Below, piece by piece: positions 24,259 through 31,885 of a stretch of 42,232 bases of DNA. How positions within the stretch are numbered: position 1 is the first letter of the stretch; each line of letters starts with the position of its first letter. Below the pieces are notes generated by a model. It was not told where the DNA came from, ran no database searches, and was given only the letters and a program-made list of their open reading frames with translations. The stretch is from SIG480 sp045533555 (GTDB taxonomy: Bacteria > Bacillota > Clostridia > Oscillospirales > JAAYXM01), in assembly GCA_045533555.1 (NCBI GenBank), contig JAZSHZ010000094.1, positions 1 to 42,232 on the forward strand, read 5' to 3'. Made by a program: the position numbers and the translations under genes.

Positions 24259-25398
24259 ATGGAAAACACAATGAAACAGTTTGAGAAGATCATCGCGCTT
24301 CAGCTCAAGAGAATCGAGGAGATGAAGAAGCAGAATGATTTCATAGATTATAAGGAGCTTCCGAAGATCATTATCGGTGTTTGCGGCGGCGATGGTATCG
24401 GCCCTGCGATCACGAAGGAGGCGCAGAGAGTCCTTGAATATCTTCTCAAGGATAAGGTCGAGGCGGGAAAAATCGAATTCCGCGTCATCGACGGGCTCAC
24501 GATCGAAAACCGCGTTGCGGCAAATAAGGCTATCCCGGATGATGTCCTCGCAGAGCTCAAGGAATGCCATGTCATCCTCAAGGGCCCGACAACGACTCCG
24601 CGTGCGGGAGATCCGTGGCCGAATATCGAGAGCGCAAACGTTGCTATGAGAAAAGAACTCGATCTCTTTGCGAATATGCGCCCCGTCAAGGTTCCGAGCG
24701 AGGGAATCGACTGGATGTTCTTCCGCGAGAATACAGAGGGCGGCTATGCCGTCGGAAGCATGGGCGTCAATGTTACGGATGACCTTGCGATAGACTTCAC
24801 GATCGCGACAAGCCAGGGCTGCGACAGAATCGCAGAGCTTGCTTTCTCATATGCAAAGAAGATGAACAGAACGCGCGTCACCGCCGTCACGAAGGCAAAC
24901 GTCATCAAGACGACGGACGGAAAATTCCTTGATGCCTGCAAGAAGGTTGCGGCAAAGTATCCCGAGATTTCTTTTGACGACTGGTATATAGACATTATGA
25001 CGGCGAAGCTCGTCGATACAAAGCGCCGCCGCGATTTCCAGGTTATGGTTCTCCCGAATCTCTATGGAGATATCCTCACTGATGAGGCGGCTGAATTCCA
25101 GGGCGGTGTCGGAACGGCGGGAAGCGCAAACGTCGGCAAGCGCTATGCAATGTTTGAAGCTATCCACGGCTCTGCACCGAGAATGGTTGCGGAAGGCCGC
25201 GATATATATGCAGACCCCTGCAGCATGCTCCGTGCATCCGTTATGCTTCTTGAGCATATCGGCGAGGTCGAGCTTTCATTGAAGCTCTCCGCGGCGCTTG
25301 ATGAATGCATGTATAACGAAAAGAAACTCACGATAACGGGTCGCAGCGACGGTGCAACCTGCGCCGAGTATGCGGACTATGTTATGTCAAAGCTTTAA
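24259..25398 (+). CDS. Isocitrate/isopropylmalate dehydrogenase family, probably isocitrate dehydrogenase
   Basis: A 379-residue member of the beta-decarboxylating dehydrogenase family, which oxidises a 2-hydroxyacid such as isocitrate with NAD(P). It shows GVCGGDGIGPAIT, the substrate-binding ANMRPVKV with Arg, FFRENTEGGY, the catalytic Lys region VTAVTKANVIKTTDG, metal-binding Asp in NLYGDILTDEAAE, and EAIHGSAPRMV. The last motif and the overall length fit NAD-type isocitrate dehydrogenase better than isopropylmalate dehydrogenase, but isopropylmalate or another 3-substituted malate cannot be excluded. AGGAGATG ribosome site 10 nt upstream. It is followed by rex with 20 nt between, so its expression may be tied to redox control. 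Confidence 0.8.
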   Translation: MENTMKQFEKIIALQLKRIEEMKKQNDFIDYKELPKIIIGVCGGDGIGPAITKEAQRVLEYLLKDKVEAGKIEFRVIDGLTIENRVAANKAIPDDVLAELKECHVILKGPTTTPRAGDPWPNIESANVAMRKELDLFANMRPVKVPSEGIDWMFFRENTEGGYAVGSMGVNVTDDLAIDFTIATSQGCDRIAELAFSYAKKMNRTRVTAVTKANVIKTTDGKFLDACKKVAAKYPEISFDDWYIDIMTAKLVDTKRRRDFQVMVLPNLYGDILTDEAAEFQGGVGTAGSANVGKRYAMFEAIHGSAPRMVAEGRDIYADPCSMLRASVMLLEHIGEVELSLKLSAALDECMYNEKKLTITGRSDGATCAEYADYVMSKL

Positions 25399-25418
25399 TA
25401 AAGAGGGAGTGTCGTAAA

Positions 25419-26051
25419 ATGCGCGAAAGATACGTTTCACCTTCGGTCATACGCAGATTACCAAAATATCACAGATGCTTAAAGGAGCTTGAAAGAAGCG
25501 GCGTTGAGCGCGTTTCTTCGAGTGTGCTTGCGGAAACGCTCGGTTTCACCGCATCGCAGGTAAGGCAGGATTTCAGCTGCTTCGGAGGCTTCGGTCAGCA
25601 GGGATATGGCTATAATGTGGCAAACCTCCGCGCTGAGATCGCTTCCATCATCGGTATCGACAAGAGCCACAGTGCGGCGCTTATCGGAGTCGGAAACCTC
25701 GGCCACGCGCTCGTCAATAATTTTGATTTCAAGAAGAGCGGCTTTGAGCTTGCGGTTGCATTCGATGCAAACCCCGATCTTATCGGAACGAAGATCGGCG
25801 ATGTCGAAATTCTCGATATAAAGGACATGCCCGCATATTTTGCGAAGAATCCCTTTGAAATCGCGGTGCTGACTGTGCCGAGAGAGGTCGGAAGAGAGCT
25901 TGCGCAGACTCTTGCTGAGCTCGGTGTCCGCGGAATATGGAATTTCACGAACATAGATTTCACTCTTGAGGAGCTCGGCGTCAAGGTCGAGAACGTCCAT
26001 TTTGCGGATAGCCTCAAGGTGCTTTGCTATGAGGTTTCGAGAGAAAGCTGA
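25419..26051 (+). CDS. rex: Redox-sensing transcriptional repressor Rex
   Basis: Rex represses fermentation and respiration genes when NADH is low and leaves DNA when NADH rises. The 210-residue protein has the N-terminal winged helix with PSVIRRLPKYHRCL and TASQVRQDFSCFGGFGQQGYGYN, the Rossmann motif GVGNLG at about 90-95, and a C-terminal swap helix ending NVHFADSLKVLCYEVS. All family signatures are intact. It probably shares the dehydrogenase promoter; no good Rex box is visible in that promoter. A stem-loop follows. Confidence 0.94.
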   Translation: MRERYVSPSVIRRLPKYHRCLKELERSGVERVSSSVLAETLGFTASQVRQDFSCFGGFGQQGYGYNVANLRAEIASIIGIDKSHSAALIGVGNLGHALVNNFDFKKSGFELAVAFDANPDLIGTKIGDVEILDIKDMPAYFAKNPFEIAVLTVPREVGRELAQTLAELGVRGIWNFTNIDFTLEELGVKVENVHFADSLKVLCYEVSRES

Positions 26052-26092
26052 TTTTTTCTCTCACTGTGTTTGCAACGGAATAAGGCAGAAAC

Positions 26093-26131
26093 AACACCGG
26101 AAAAGAAGAAACAAAACTCTTTTCCGGTGTT
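26093..26131 (+). terminator. Stem-loop terminator after rex
   Basis: Perfect 13-bp stem AACACCGGAAAAG / CTTTTCCGGTGTT with a 13-nt loop. The following AAATATTTG is a poor U-tract, so termination may be partial. Confidence 0.7.
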
Positions 26132-26160
26132 AAATATTTGTAACATCGAATAAAAATCGC

Positions 26161-26189
26161 TTGAAAGCGAAAAATAATTGTAGTAAAAT
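26161..26189 (+). promoter_or_regulatory. Sigma-A-type promoter for the membrane zinc-ribbon gene
   Basis: TTGAAA (26161-26166), 17-nt spacer, TAAAAT (26184-26189), about 34 nt before the ATG. Confidence 0.75.
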
Positions 26190-26223
26190 AAATCCGGATT
26201 ATAAAAAGAGCAGGTATTGTTAT

Positions 26224-26640
26224 ATGCGAGGTTGGCTTTCAAGAATGTCATATAGGCTCCGCTGTTTTATGCAGGGGCGCTACGGTATGGATGAGCTGAG
26301 TGTTTTTCTGACGGTGCTCGGAATGGTGCTCGCGATTCTTTCTATGTTTCCGTTTCTGGAAATACTCGGAATATTTGCCTTCGCAAGTCTTATCTGGGGC
26401 TATGCGAGATGCTTTTCGAAGAAATTTGACCGCCGCCGAAGCGAGCGGGCAAAATATCTCACGTTGAAAAACAAGGTGAGCTCGAAATGGAGCTTTGCAA
26501 AGCGCCGCTTCCGCGAGCGGAAGACACATCGCTATTATAAATGCCCGATGTGCAAAACCGTTCTGCGCGTGCCTCGCGGCAGGGGAAAAATCAGGATAAA
26601 CTGCCCGAAATGCAAGAACAGCATAATCAAAAAAACATAA
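26224..26640 (+). CDS. Membrane protein with C-terminal zinc ribbon
   Basis: A 138-residue protein: a basic N-terminus, one or two hydrophobic helices (about 27-60, containing SVFLTVLGMVLAILSMF and LGIFAFASLIWGY), a long arginine/lysine-rich stretch (about 65-105), and a C-terminal zinc ribbon with YKCPMC and NCPKCKNS. The ATG at 26224 is about 9 nt after GAGCAGG and just downstream of a promoter. Proteins of this layout occur widely in Clostridia without known function; the basic cytoplasmic part and ribbon could bind nucleic acid at the membrane. Monocistronic, closed by a terminator. Confidence 0.8.
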   Translation: MRGWLSRMSYRLRCFMQGRYGMDELSVFLTVLGMVLAILSMFPFLEILGIFAFASLIWGYARCFSKKFDRRRSERAKYLTLKNKVSSKWSFAKRRFRERKTHRYYKCPMCKTVLRVPRGRGKIRINCPKCKNSIIKKT

Positions 26641-26652
26641 AAAATCATCTGT

Positions 26653-26693
26653 AATTGCCCAAGTGTCCGTCAGGGATGCTTGGGCAGTTTTGT
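26653..26693 (+). terminator. Rho-independent terminator
   Basis: AATTGCCCAAG (26653-26663) pairs with CTTGGGCAGTT (26679-26689) with one G-U wobble; the inner TCC/GGA can extend it. TTTTGTC follows. Confidence 0.8.
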
Positions 26694-26742
26694 CTCATAT
26701 TATTGCAGGCGGGCGAATTTTTTGTTTGTGCCGTATTTTGCA

Positions 26743-26771
26743 TTGACATTGTTTTTTTCGTAAAGTATAAT
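26743..26771 (+). promoter_or_regulatory. Perfect consensus promoter for the sugar operon
   Basis: TTGACA (26743-26748), 17-nt spacer, TATAAT (26766-26771). Both hexamers match consensus exactly, the strongest promoter in the window, so the operon must be held off by a repressor or other control. Confidence 0.92.
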
Positions 26772-26775
26772 TATA

Positions 26776-26839
26776 GAAAACGAAACAAAATAATAAGAAA
26801 ATCGAAACGAAAAAGAAAACGGAACGCAAACCGTTTGCG
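26776..26839 (+). promoter_or_regulatory. Putative DeoR operator: three direct repeats plus a palindrome
   Basis: GAAAACGAAAC (26776), GAAAATCGAAAC (26797) and GAAAACGGAAC (26815) recur at intervals of 21 and 18 nt, just downstream of the promoter. DeoR-family repressors often bind such repeated CGAAA/TTTCG boxes. A palindrome CGCAAAC-C-GTTTGCG (26825-26839) overlaps the third repeat and the ribosome site and recalls LacI-family operators. Assignment is inference. Confidence 0.5.
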
Positions 26840-26848
26840 GAGATTTTT

Positions 26849-27607
26849 ATGGATATAGATAGCAGAAAAGATAAGATACTGGAGCTTCTCGCAAGCAAGG
26901 GAAAGGTCAGGGTAACTGAGCTTTCCGAGCTTTTCGGAGTTTCGGAGGTAACAGTCAGGATAGACCTTGCGGATCTTGAAGCGCGGGGGCTTCTGAGCCG
27001 TGTCCACGGCGGTGCGATGAGCTCATATAAGACCTATCATAATATGAGCCTTCAGCAGCGCCTCGGCGCAAACCACGAAAAGAAGGCGGCGATAGCCGCG
27101 CGCGCCGCGGAGATGATTGAGGATCACGACACGGTCATGTTCAATTCGGGGACGACGACGCTCCTGACCTTCAGGATGCTCAACCCGAATCTCAATCTCA
27201 GCATCGTCACGAATTCGATTGCGATCGCGCTTGAGGCGGGGGCGAATCCGAATTTCAACGTTGTCCTTCTCGGCGGCGATGTCAATGCAAAATATCAGTT
27301 CACCTGCGGAAGCGATGCCGAAGAGATGATTTCGCGCTATCACGCGGATAAGCTCGTCCTCTCCGTTGACGGGGTGGACACGGAAAACGGCTTCAGCACA
27401 TATTACGACAAGGAGGTCCCGCTTGACCGCCTTATGCTGGAGAATTCCTCGATGCATATAATTGCCGCGGACTACACGAAGATCGGAAGGACGACATTTG
27501 CGAAAATTTCCGATATTGATGTCGCGGATTATATAATAACGAATAAGAACGTTTCGGAAGAAGATAAGCAGATTCTTCGCGAATTTGCAAAGATAATCGA
27601 AGTTTAG
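26849..27607 (+). CDS. DeoR/GlpR-family transcriptional repressor
   Basis: A 252-residue regulator that heads the sugar operon. The N-terminal DeoR winged helix (about 5-60) reads KILELLASKGKVRVTELSEL, SEVTVRIDLADLEARGLLSRVHGGAM. The C-terminal DeoRC domain, related to ribose-5-phosphate isomerase, contains FNSGTTTLLTF, VTNSIAIALEAG, VVLLGGDVN and VLSVDGVDTENGFSTYYDKE and normally binds a phosphorylated sugar inducer. It starts after GCGGAGA and is followed 14 nt later by the kinase gene, so it probably autoregulates the whole unit; the inducer is likely a product of that kinase. Confidence 0.92.
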   Translation: MDIDSRKDKILELLASKGKVRVTELSELFGVSEVTVRIDLADLEARGLLSRVHGGAMSSYKTYHNMSLQQRLGANHEKKAAIAARAAEMIEDHDTVMFNSGTTTLLTFRMLNPNLNLSIVTNSIAIALEAGANPNFNVVLLGGDVNAKYQFTCGSDAEEMISRYHADKLVLSVDGVDTENGFSTYYDKEVPLDRLMLENSSMHIIAADYTKIGRTTFAKISDIDVADYIITNKNVSEEDKQILREFAKIIEV

Positions 27608-27621
27608 GAGGTGTTGCCGAT

Positions 27622-29031
27622 ATGGCATATCTTGTCGGCGCCGATATCGGAACGACGTCGCTGAAAATAGCGGTGTTTGATGATAGCGGAAAGCTTTATA
27701 AATCCGCCTCGCGCGATTATACCCTCATAACGAAGGAAGAGCGCGTCGAATTCCCGGCGGAGGATTATTGGAAAATGTTTGAGAGCGCCTATCGCGAGGT
27801 CACGGAGGGGATAACCCCTGCGGCGATTTCGGTCGATACGCAGTGCGAGACGATCATCCTTGCGGACAAGGCGGGAGCTCCGCTTATGAACGCGATCGTC
27901 TGGCTTGATAACCGCGCGGATAAGGAAGCGGCGGAGATTGAGGAGAAATTCGGCAAAAAGCTTGTCTATGAAGTGACGGGTCAGCCCGAGATTACTGCAA
28001 CCTGGCCTGCGGCAAAGCTTTTATGGGTGAAGAAAAATCTCCCCGATGTATTCAGAAGGACGGAGAAAATCTTCCTTCTTGAGGACTACATACTCTTTAA
28101 ACTTACAGGAAAATTCGTGACGGAAAAGACGCTTCAGTCATCAAGCCTCTATTTCGATATAAGAAGCGGAGAATGGTGGAAGGAGATGCTTGAATATATT
28201 GGCATTTCCGAAAGCGTATTCCCCGAAATACACGGAAGCGGAGAGGTCGTCGGCGAATTCGAGGGCGTCAGGGTCGCAACGGGTGTTATTGACCAGATCG
28301 CGGGAGCGATCGGAGCGGGCGTAACGTCAAAGGATGTCATCTCCGAAATGACGGGAACGACGATGGCGATGTTCGTCCCGTGTGACGAAATCCCTGCATA
28401 CAATCCCGAGAGCATCATTCCGTGCCACGTCAACTATGACGGAAAGTATGCGCTTCTTTCGTGGACACCGGCGGCAGGTCTTGCGCTCAAATGGTTCAAA
28501 AACGGTTTCTGCGAGGATCTTGGTTTCAAAGAAATGGATGAGCTTGCCGAGAAGGCGGGCGTCGGTGCGGAAGGGCTCATATTCCTTCCTTATCTCTGCG
28601 GCTCGACGATGCCGAAGTATTCACCGCGCGCAACGGGGTCATTCCTCGGTCTCACCCTCTCGCACACGCGCGCGCATATGATAAGGGCGATTCTGGAGTC
28701 GGTCTCCTGTATGCTCAAAAGCAATATAGATTATCTCGGAATAGAAGCCGATGAGATCCGCGCGACGGGCGGCGGAGCATCAAGCCCGCTCTGGTGTCAG
28801 ATCAAGGCTGATATGACGGGCAGGAAGATAACGACGCTTGAAAATGCCGAGAGCGCCTGCCTCGGAAGCGCAATCGTCGCGGGGGCGGCTGTCGGAATCT
28901 ATGACAGCGTCAAGAGCGCGGCAGATAAAATAGTAAAGACAAAGAAAACGTATATCCCGAGCGGTGAGGACTACACCGCCGTATATAAAAAATTCTGTGA
29001 ATCGGAGGATAAAATGTTATGGGAAAAATAG
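27622..29031 (+). CDS. FGGY-family carbohydrate kinase (xylulokinase/fuculokinase-like)
   Basis: A 469-residue cytoplasmic kinase that should phosphorylate a ketose from the adjacent isomerase. The FGGY_N domain opens with the phosphate loop VGADIGTTSLKIAVFD (5-20) and has AISVDTQCETIILAD and AIVWLDNRAD. The FGGY_C domain holds EMTGTTMAMFV, SWTPAAGLALKWF, FLPYLCGSTMPKYSPRATGSFLGL and the adenosine motif RATGGGASSPLWCQIKADMTG. Specificity is not readable from sequence; xylulose, fuculose, rhamnulose or ribulose type sugars are all possible. It overlaps the isomerase gene by 13 nt. Confidence 0.88.
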   Translation: MAYLVGADIGTTSLKIAVFDDSGKLYKSASRDYTLITKEERVEFPAEDYWKMFESAYREVTEGITPAAISVDTQCETIILADKAGAPLMNAIVWLDNRADKEAAEIEEKFGKKLVYEVTGQPEITATWPAAKLLWVKKNLPDVFRRTEKIFLLEDYILFKLTGKFVTEKTLQSSSLYFDIRSGEWWKEMLEYIGISESVFPEIHGSGEVVGEFEGVRVATGVIDQIAGAIGAGVTSKDVISEMTGTTMAMFVPCDEIPAYNPESIIPCHVNYDGKYALLSWTPAAGLALKWFKNGFCEDLGFKEMDELAEKAGVGAEGLIFLPYLCGSTMPKYSPRATGSFLGLTLSHTRAHMIRAILESVSCMLKSNIDYLGIEADEIRATGGGASSPLWCQIKADMTGRKITTLENAESACLGSAIVAGAAVGIYDSVKSAADKIVKTKKTYIPSGEDYTAVYKKFCESEDKMLWEK

Positions 29032-30365
29032 CTTTTGTTGGTTTCGGTGAGGTCAATACACCGAAGGAAGTAATAATCAAAAAATGTGAAGCGGCAGAGA
29101 AGAGCCTTCTTAAGGAAGGTCTTGATCTTGTCTCCGTCTATCCGGTAACGGATGACTATGAAGAAAAGGATATCGCCGCCGCGCTCGAGAAGCTTTCGGG
29201 CAAGGATTATGATGCTATGATCGTCTGCATCGCGGGTTGGATCCCGACTCACGCGGTCGTCAAGATTACCGAGCAGTATCGCCATCTTCCGATGGTGCTC
29301 TGGGGTCTCTGCGGCTGGATAGAGGGCGACCGCCTTGTAACAACTGCAGACCAGGCAGGAACGAGCGCGATAAGAAAGACATTTGCAGATCTCGGTTATA
29401 AGTTCAAGTATGTCTATGATATAATCGGTCTTCCCTCACGCTCTGCGCGCGTTGCATCCTTTGCAAAGGCTGCAAGTGCCGCAAAGGCTCTCCGTTCGGT
29501 CAAGATCGGCCATGCGGGTTATCGCGATATGAACCTCTATGGAACTCTCTTTGACGGCTCATCGCTCAAGAATGTCGTCGGCGCGGAGATCGAGACATTT
29601 GAAATGCTCGAAATCGTCCAGAGATATGAGAAGATAACGGATGCGGAGAAGCAGGCGGTTATCGATGAGCATATGTCAAAGTGGAAGTTCTTAAAGGAAG
29701 CAAAAAAAGAAGGCATGATGATGGCGGCGGGCTACTTCCTCGCAATCGCATCGCTTATCAAGGAGCGCAAATATCTCGCAATATCCTTAAAGGATGTTGA
29801 CGGTATGAAGAAGCTTCTCGGATTCCCGCCTGCACCGATATTCATGCTCCTTTCCGATGTTCTCGGCGTTTCGACGATTCCGGAAAATGACAGCCTCGGA
29901 AATGTTACACAGACTATGATAAAGCTCCTCACGGGTCAGTGCGGCGCATATCTTGAGTTCTATGAATTCTTCACGGACCGCGTCCTCGCAGGCGTTCCCG
30001 ACTATGTCCCCGCAGAGATCACCGAAGGTGACACAACCGTTATGCCTGCGGCATTCGGAGAACTCAGCGAGGGTATTCTCAATGTCTCGAAGGTAAAGAC
30101 AGGCGCGCTCACAATGTGCCGTCTTGTCTATACAAACGGCAAATACTATATGCATATGGTAACAGGCGAAGGTGTAACTCCGCGCAAGTGGGAGGAATGC
30201 GGCTGGACTCAGCCTGCACCGCAGCTTCCGGGTCTCGAAATCATCCTTCCGGATACAGAGAAGTTCTGCGATAACGTAATGTGCCAGCACTATATTATTT
30301 CATACGGTGACAACACTGAAATAATCCGCGACCTCTGCTCGATTCTCGGCATTGAGGTTATCTGA
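29019..30365 (+). CDS. L-fucose/L-arabinose-isomerase-like protein
   Basis: A 448-residue protein of the FucI/AraA-like superfamily, expected to interconvert an aldose and a ketose with a divalent metal. The N-terminal Rossmann-like domains (KIAFVGFGEVNTPKE, YDAMIVCIAGWIPTHAVV, MVLWGLCGW) are followed by the substrate region. Candidate metal ligands are the Glu of STIPENDSLGNVTQTM, the Asp of EFFTDRV, and the His of VMCQHYIISYGD, corresponding to the Glu, Asp and His of FucI. The chain is shorter than E. coli FucI (about 590), as in many uncharacterised homologues. Coupled to the kinase upstream and 15 nt before the first ceramidase-like gene. Confidence 0.82.
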   Translation: MGKIAFVGFGEVNTPKEVIIKKCEAAEKSLLKEGLDLVSVYPVTDDYEEKDIAAALEKLSGKDYDAMIVCIAGWIPTHAVVKITEQYRHLPMVLWGLCGWIEGDRLVTTADQAGTSAIRKTFADLGYKFKYVYDIIGLPSRSARVASFAKAASAAKALRSVKIGHAGYRDMNLYGTLFDGSSLKNVVGAEIETFEMLEIVQRYEKITDAEKQAVIDEHMSKWKFLKEAKKEGMMMAAGYFLAIASLIKERKYLAISLKDVDGMKKLLGFPPAPIFMLLSDVLGVSTIPENDSLGNVTQTMIKLLTGQCGAYLEFYEFFTDRVLAGVPDYVPAEITEGDTTVMPAAFGELSEGILNVSKVKTGALTMCRLVYTNGKYYMHMVTGEGVTPRKWEECGWTQPAPQLPGLEIILPDTEKFCDNVMCQHYIISYGDNTEIIRDLCSILGIEVI

Positions 30366-30380
30366 TAAGAGGAGAAAATT

Positions 30381-31868
30381 ATGGCAGATAAATATTTGAT
30401 CGGTTGGTCGGAAGTCGATATGACTCCCGAAAAGAAAATCAGCCTTGCAGGTCAGTTCTATGAGCGCATTTCCGAATATGTCGAAACTCCGCTCACGGCG
30501 ACGGCAATGGCAATCGCGTCGGGCGATACCCACGTCATCTTCTGCTCGGCGGACCTTGTTTCGGTAAGCCGCAATCTTCTTGCGAAAGTCCGCGCGCTCG
30601 TTTCGGAGAGAAAGCCCGAAATCAACACGGACGCGCTCATCGTCGCCGCAACGCACACGCACACCTCCTTCACCTATACGGACTACGGCGAGGGCGAATC
30701 GACGGGTGCATCGCTTGATATACTCACGCGCTTCATTCCCGAAGGAACAAACTATATCGGCCTCGTTGAGACAACCGACGGCGTTATGACTCCCGAGGAG
30801 GCCTTTGACTTCATTGCGGATAAGATTGCAAAAGCCTGCATCGAAGCTTACGGAAATCTCGCTCCCGCATCGTTTGCAAACGAATTCGGCCGCGCGGCAG
30901 TCGGAATGTGCCGCCGCGTCTGCTATGACGACGGAACGGCGAAGATGTGGGGCGATGCAAAAACCGTCAACTTCACTCATCTTGAGGGCGGCAACGACAA
31001 CGGCATCGAGCTTATCTACACGTTCGATGAGAATGAAAAGCTCACGGGTGTCGTCGCAAACATTGCCTGCCCGTCTCAGGTCGTCGAGCAGAGAAGCTAT
31101 ATCTCATCCGATTATTGGGGCAAGGTAAAGATCCTTCTCCGCGAGAAATACGGCGAGGATATCAAGGTTCTCGGCCTCGGCGGAGCAGGCGGCGACCAGT
31201 GCCCGCGCGATCTCATCCGTTGGGTGGATCCCGAAACTCCGATTGATGACCCGAACGTCATCAGAACGGACGTAACTCCGCGCCGTGCAGACCCGTCTAT
31301 GTATGACATCAAGGGAACCTGGAAAATAGGCAAGAGAATCGTCAACGAAATTTCCGATGTCTATGAGGAGATAGACAGAAAGATTTCCGAGGGTGAGCTC
31401 GTCCATAAGAAATTCAGCCTTGAGCTTCCGCTCCGCCGCGTAACTCCTGCTGAGAAGGCGAATGCAGAGCGCGCAATCCGCGAATTCTTCAAGGAGAACA
31501 CGGGTGATATAAATTATATGGATACCGCGGCAATGCACGTCCATGCGGGAACGCTCGGCAGATATGAATATCAGCAGACTCATAACGTCTGCACGATTGA
31601 GGTTCAGCTTGTCAAATTCGGCAACATCGTCTTTGCGACGAATCCCTATGAGCTTTTCCTTGATTTCGGAAATCAGATCCGCGCGCTCAGCCTTGCGGAG
31701 CAGACCTTCATCGTTCAGCTTTGCAATGGCTGCGCAGGCTATCTTCCGACGAAGAAGGCGGAAGAGGGCGGCCACTACAGCGCATATGTAACGAGCGGTA
31801 CCGTCGGCCACGCGGGCGGAGAGATGCTCGTCAGAAAGACCGTTGATGAGATAAACAAGCTTTTCTAA
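30381..31868 (+). CDS. Cytoplasmic neutral/alkaline ceramidase-like protein, copy A
   Basis: A 495-residue protein similar to the N-terminal domain of the neutral/alkaline non-lysosomal ceramidase family (PF04734). Signatures: GWSEVDMTPEKKISLAGQ at the start, TATAMAIASGDTHVIFCSADLVSV, the zinc-type motif ATHTHTS (His92, His94), ACPSQVVEQRSYISSDYWG and the GGAGGDQCPRD loop near residue 268 equivalent to the GDVSPN loop of ceramidases. There is no signal peptide, unlike classical secreted ceramidases, and the separate C-terminal immunoglobulin-like domain of those enzymes seems absent. Within a sugar operon it more likely hydrolyses or modifies a sugar-derived compound than ceramide; that is inference. 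Good AGGAG ribosome site; 17 nt before its paralogue. Confidence 0.75.
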   Translation: MADKYLIGWSEVDMTPEKKISLAGQFYERISEYVETPLTATAMAIASGDTHVIFCSADLVSVSRNLLAKVRALVSERKPEINTDALIVAATHTHTSFTYTDYGEGESTGASLDILTRFIPEGTNYIGLVETTDGVMTPEEAFDFIADKIAKACIEAYGNLAPASFANEFGRAAVGMCRRVCYDDGTAKMWGDAKTVNFTHLEGGNDNGIELIYTFDENEKLTGVVANIACPSQVVEQRSYISSDYWGKVKILLREKYGEDIKVLGLGGAGGDQCPRDLIRWVDPETPIDDPNVIRTDVTPRRADPSMYDIKGTWKIGKRIVNEISDVYEEIDRKISEGELVHKKFSLELPLRRVTPAEKANAERAIREFFKENTGDINYMDTAAMHVHAGTLGRYEYQQTHNVCTIEVQLVKFGNIVFATNPYELFLDFGNQIRALSLAEQTFIVQLCNGCAGYLPTKKAEEGGHYSAYVTSGTVGHAGGEMLVRKTVDEINKLF

Positions 31869-31885
31869 GTAAGGAGAGAAACAAA

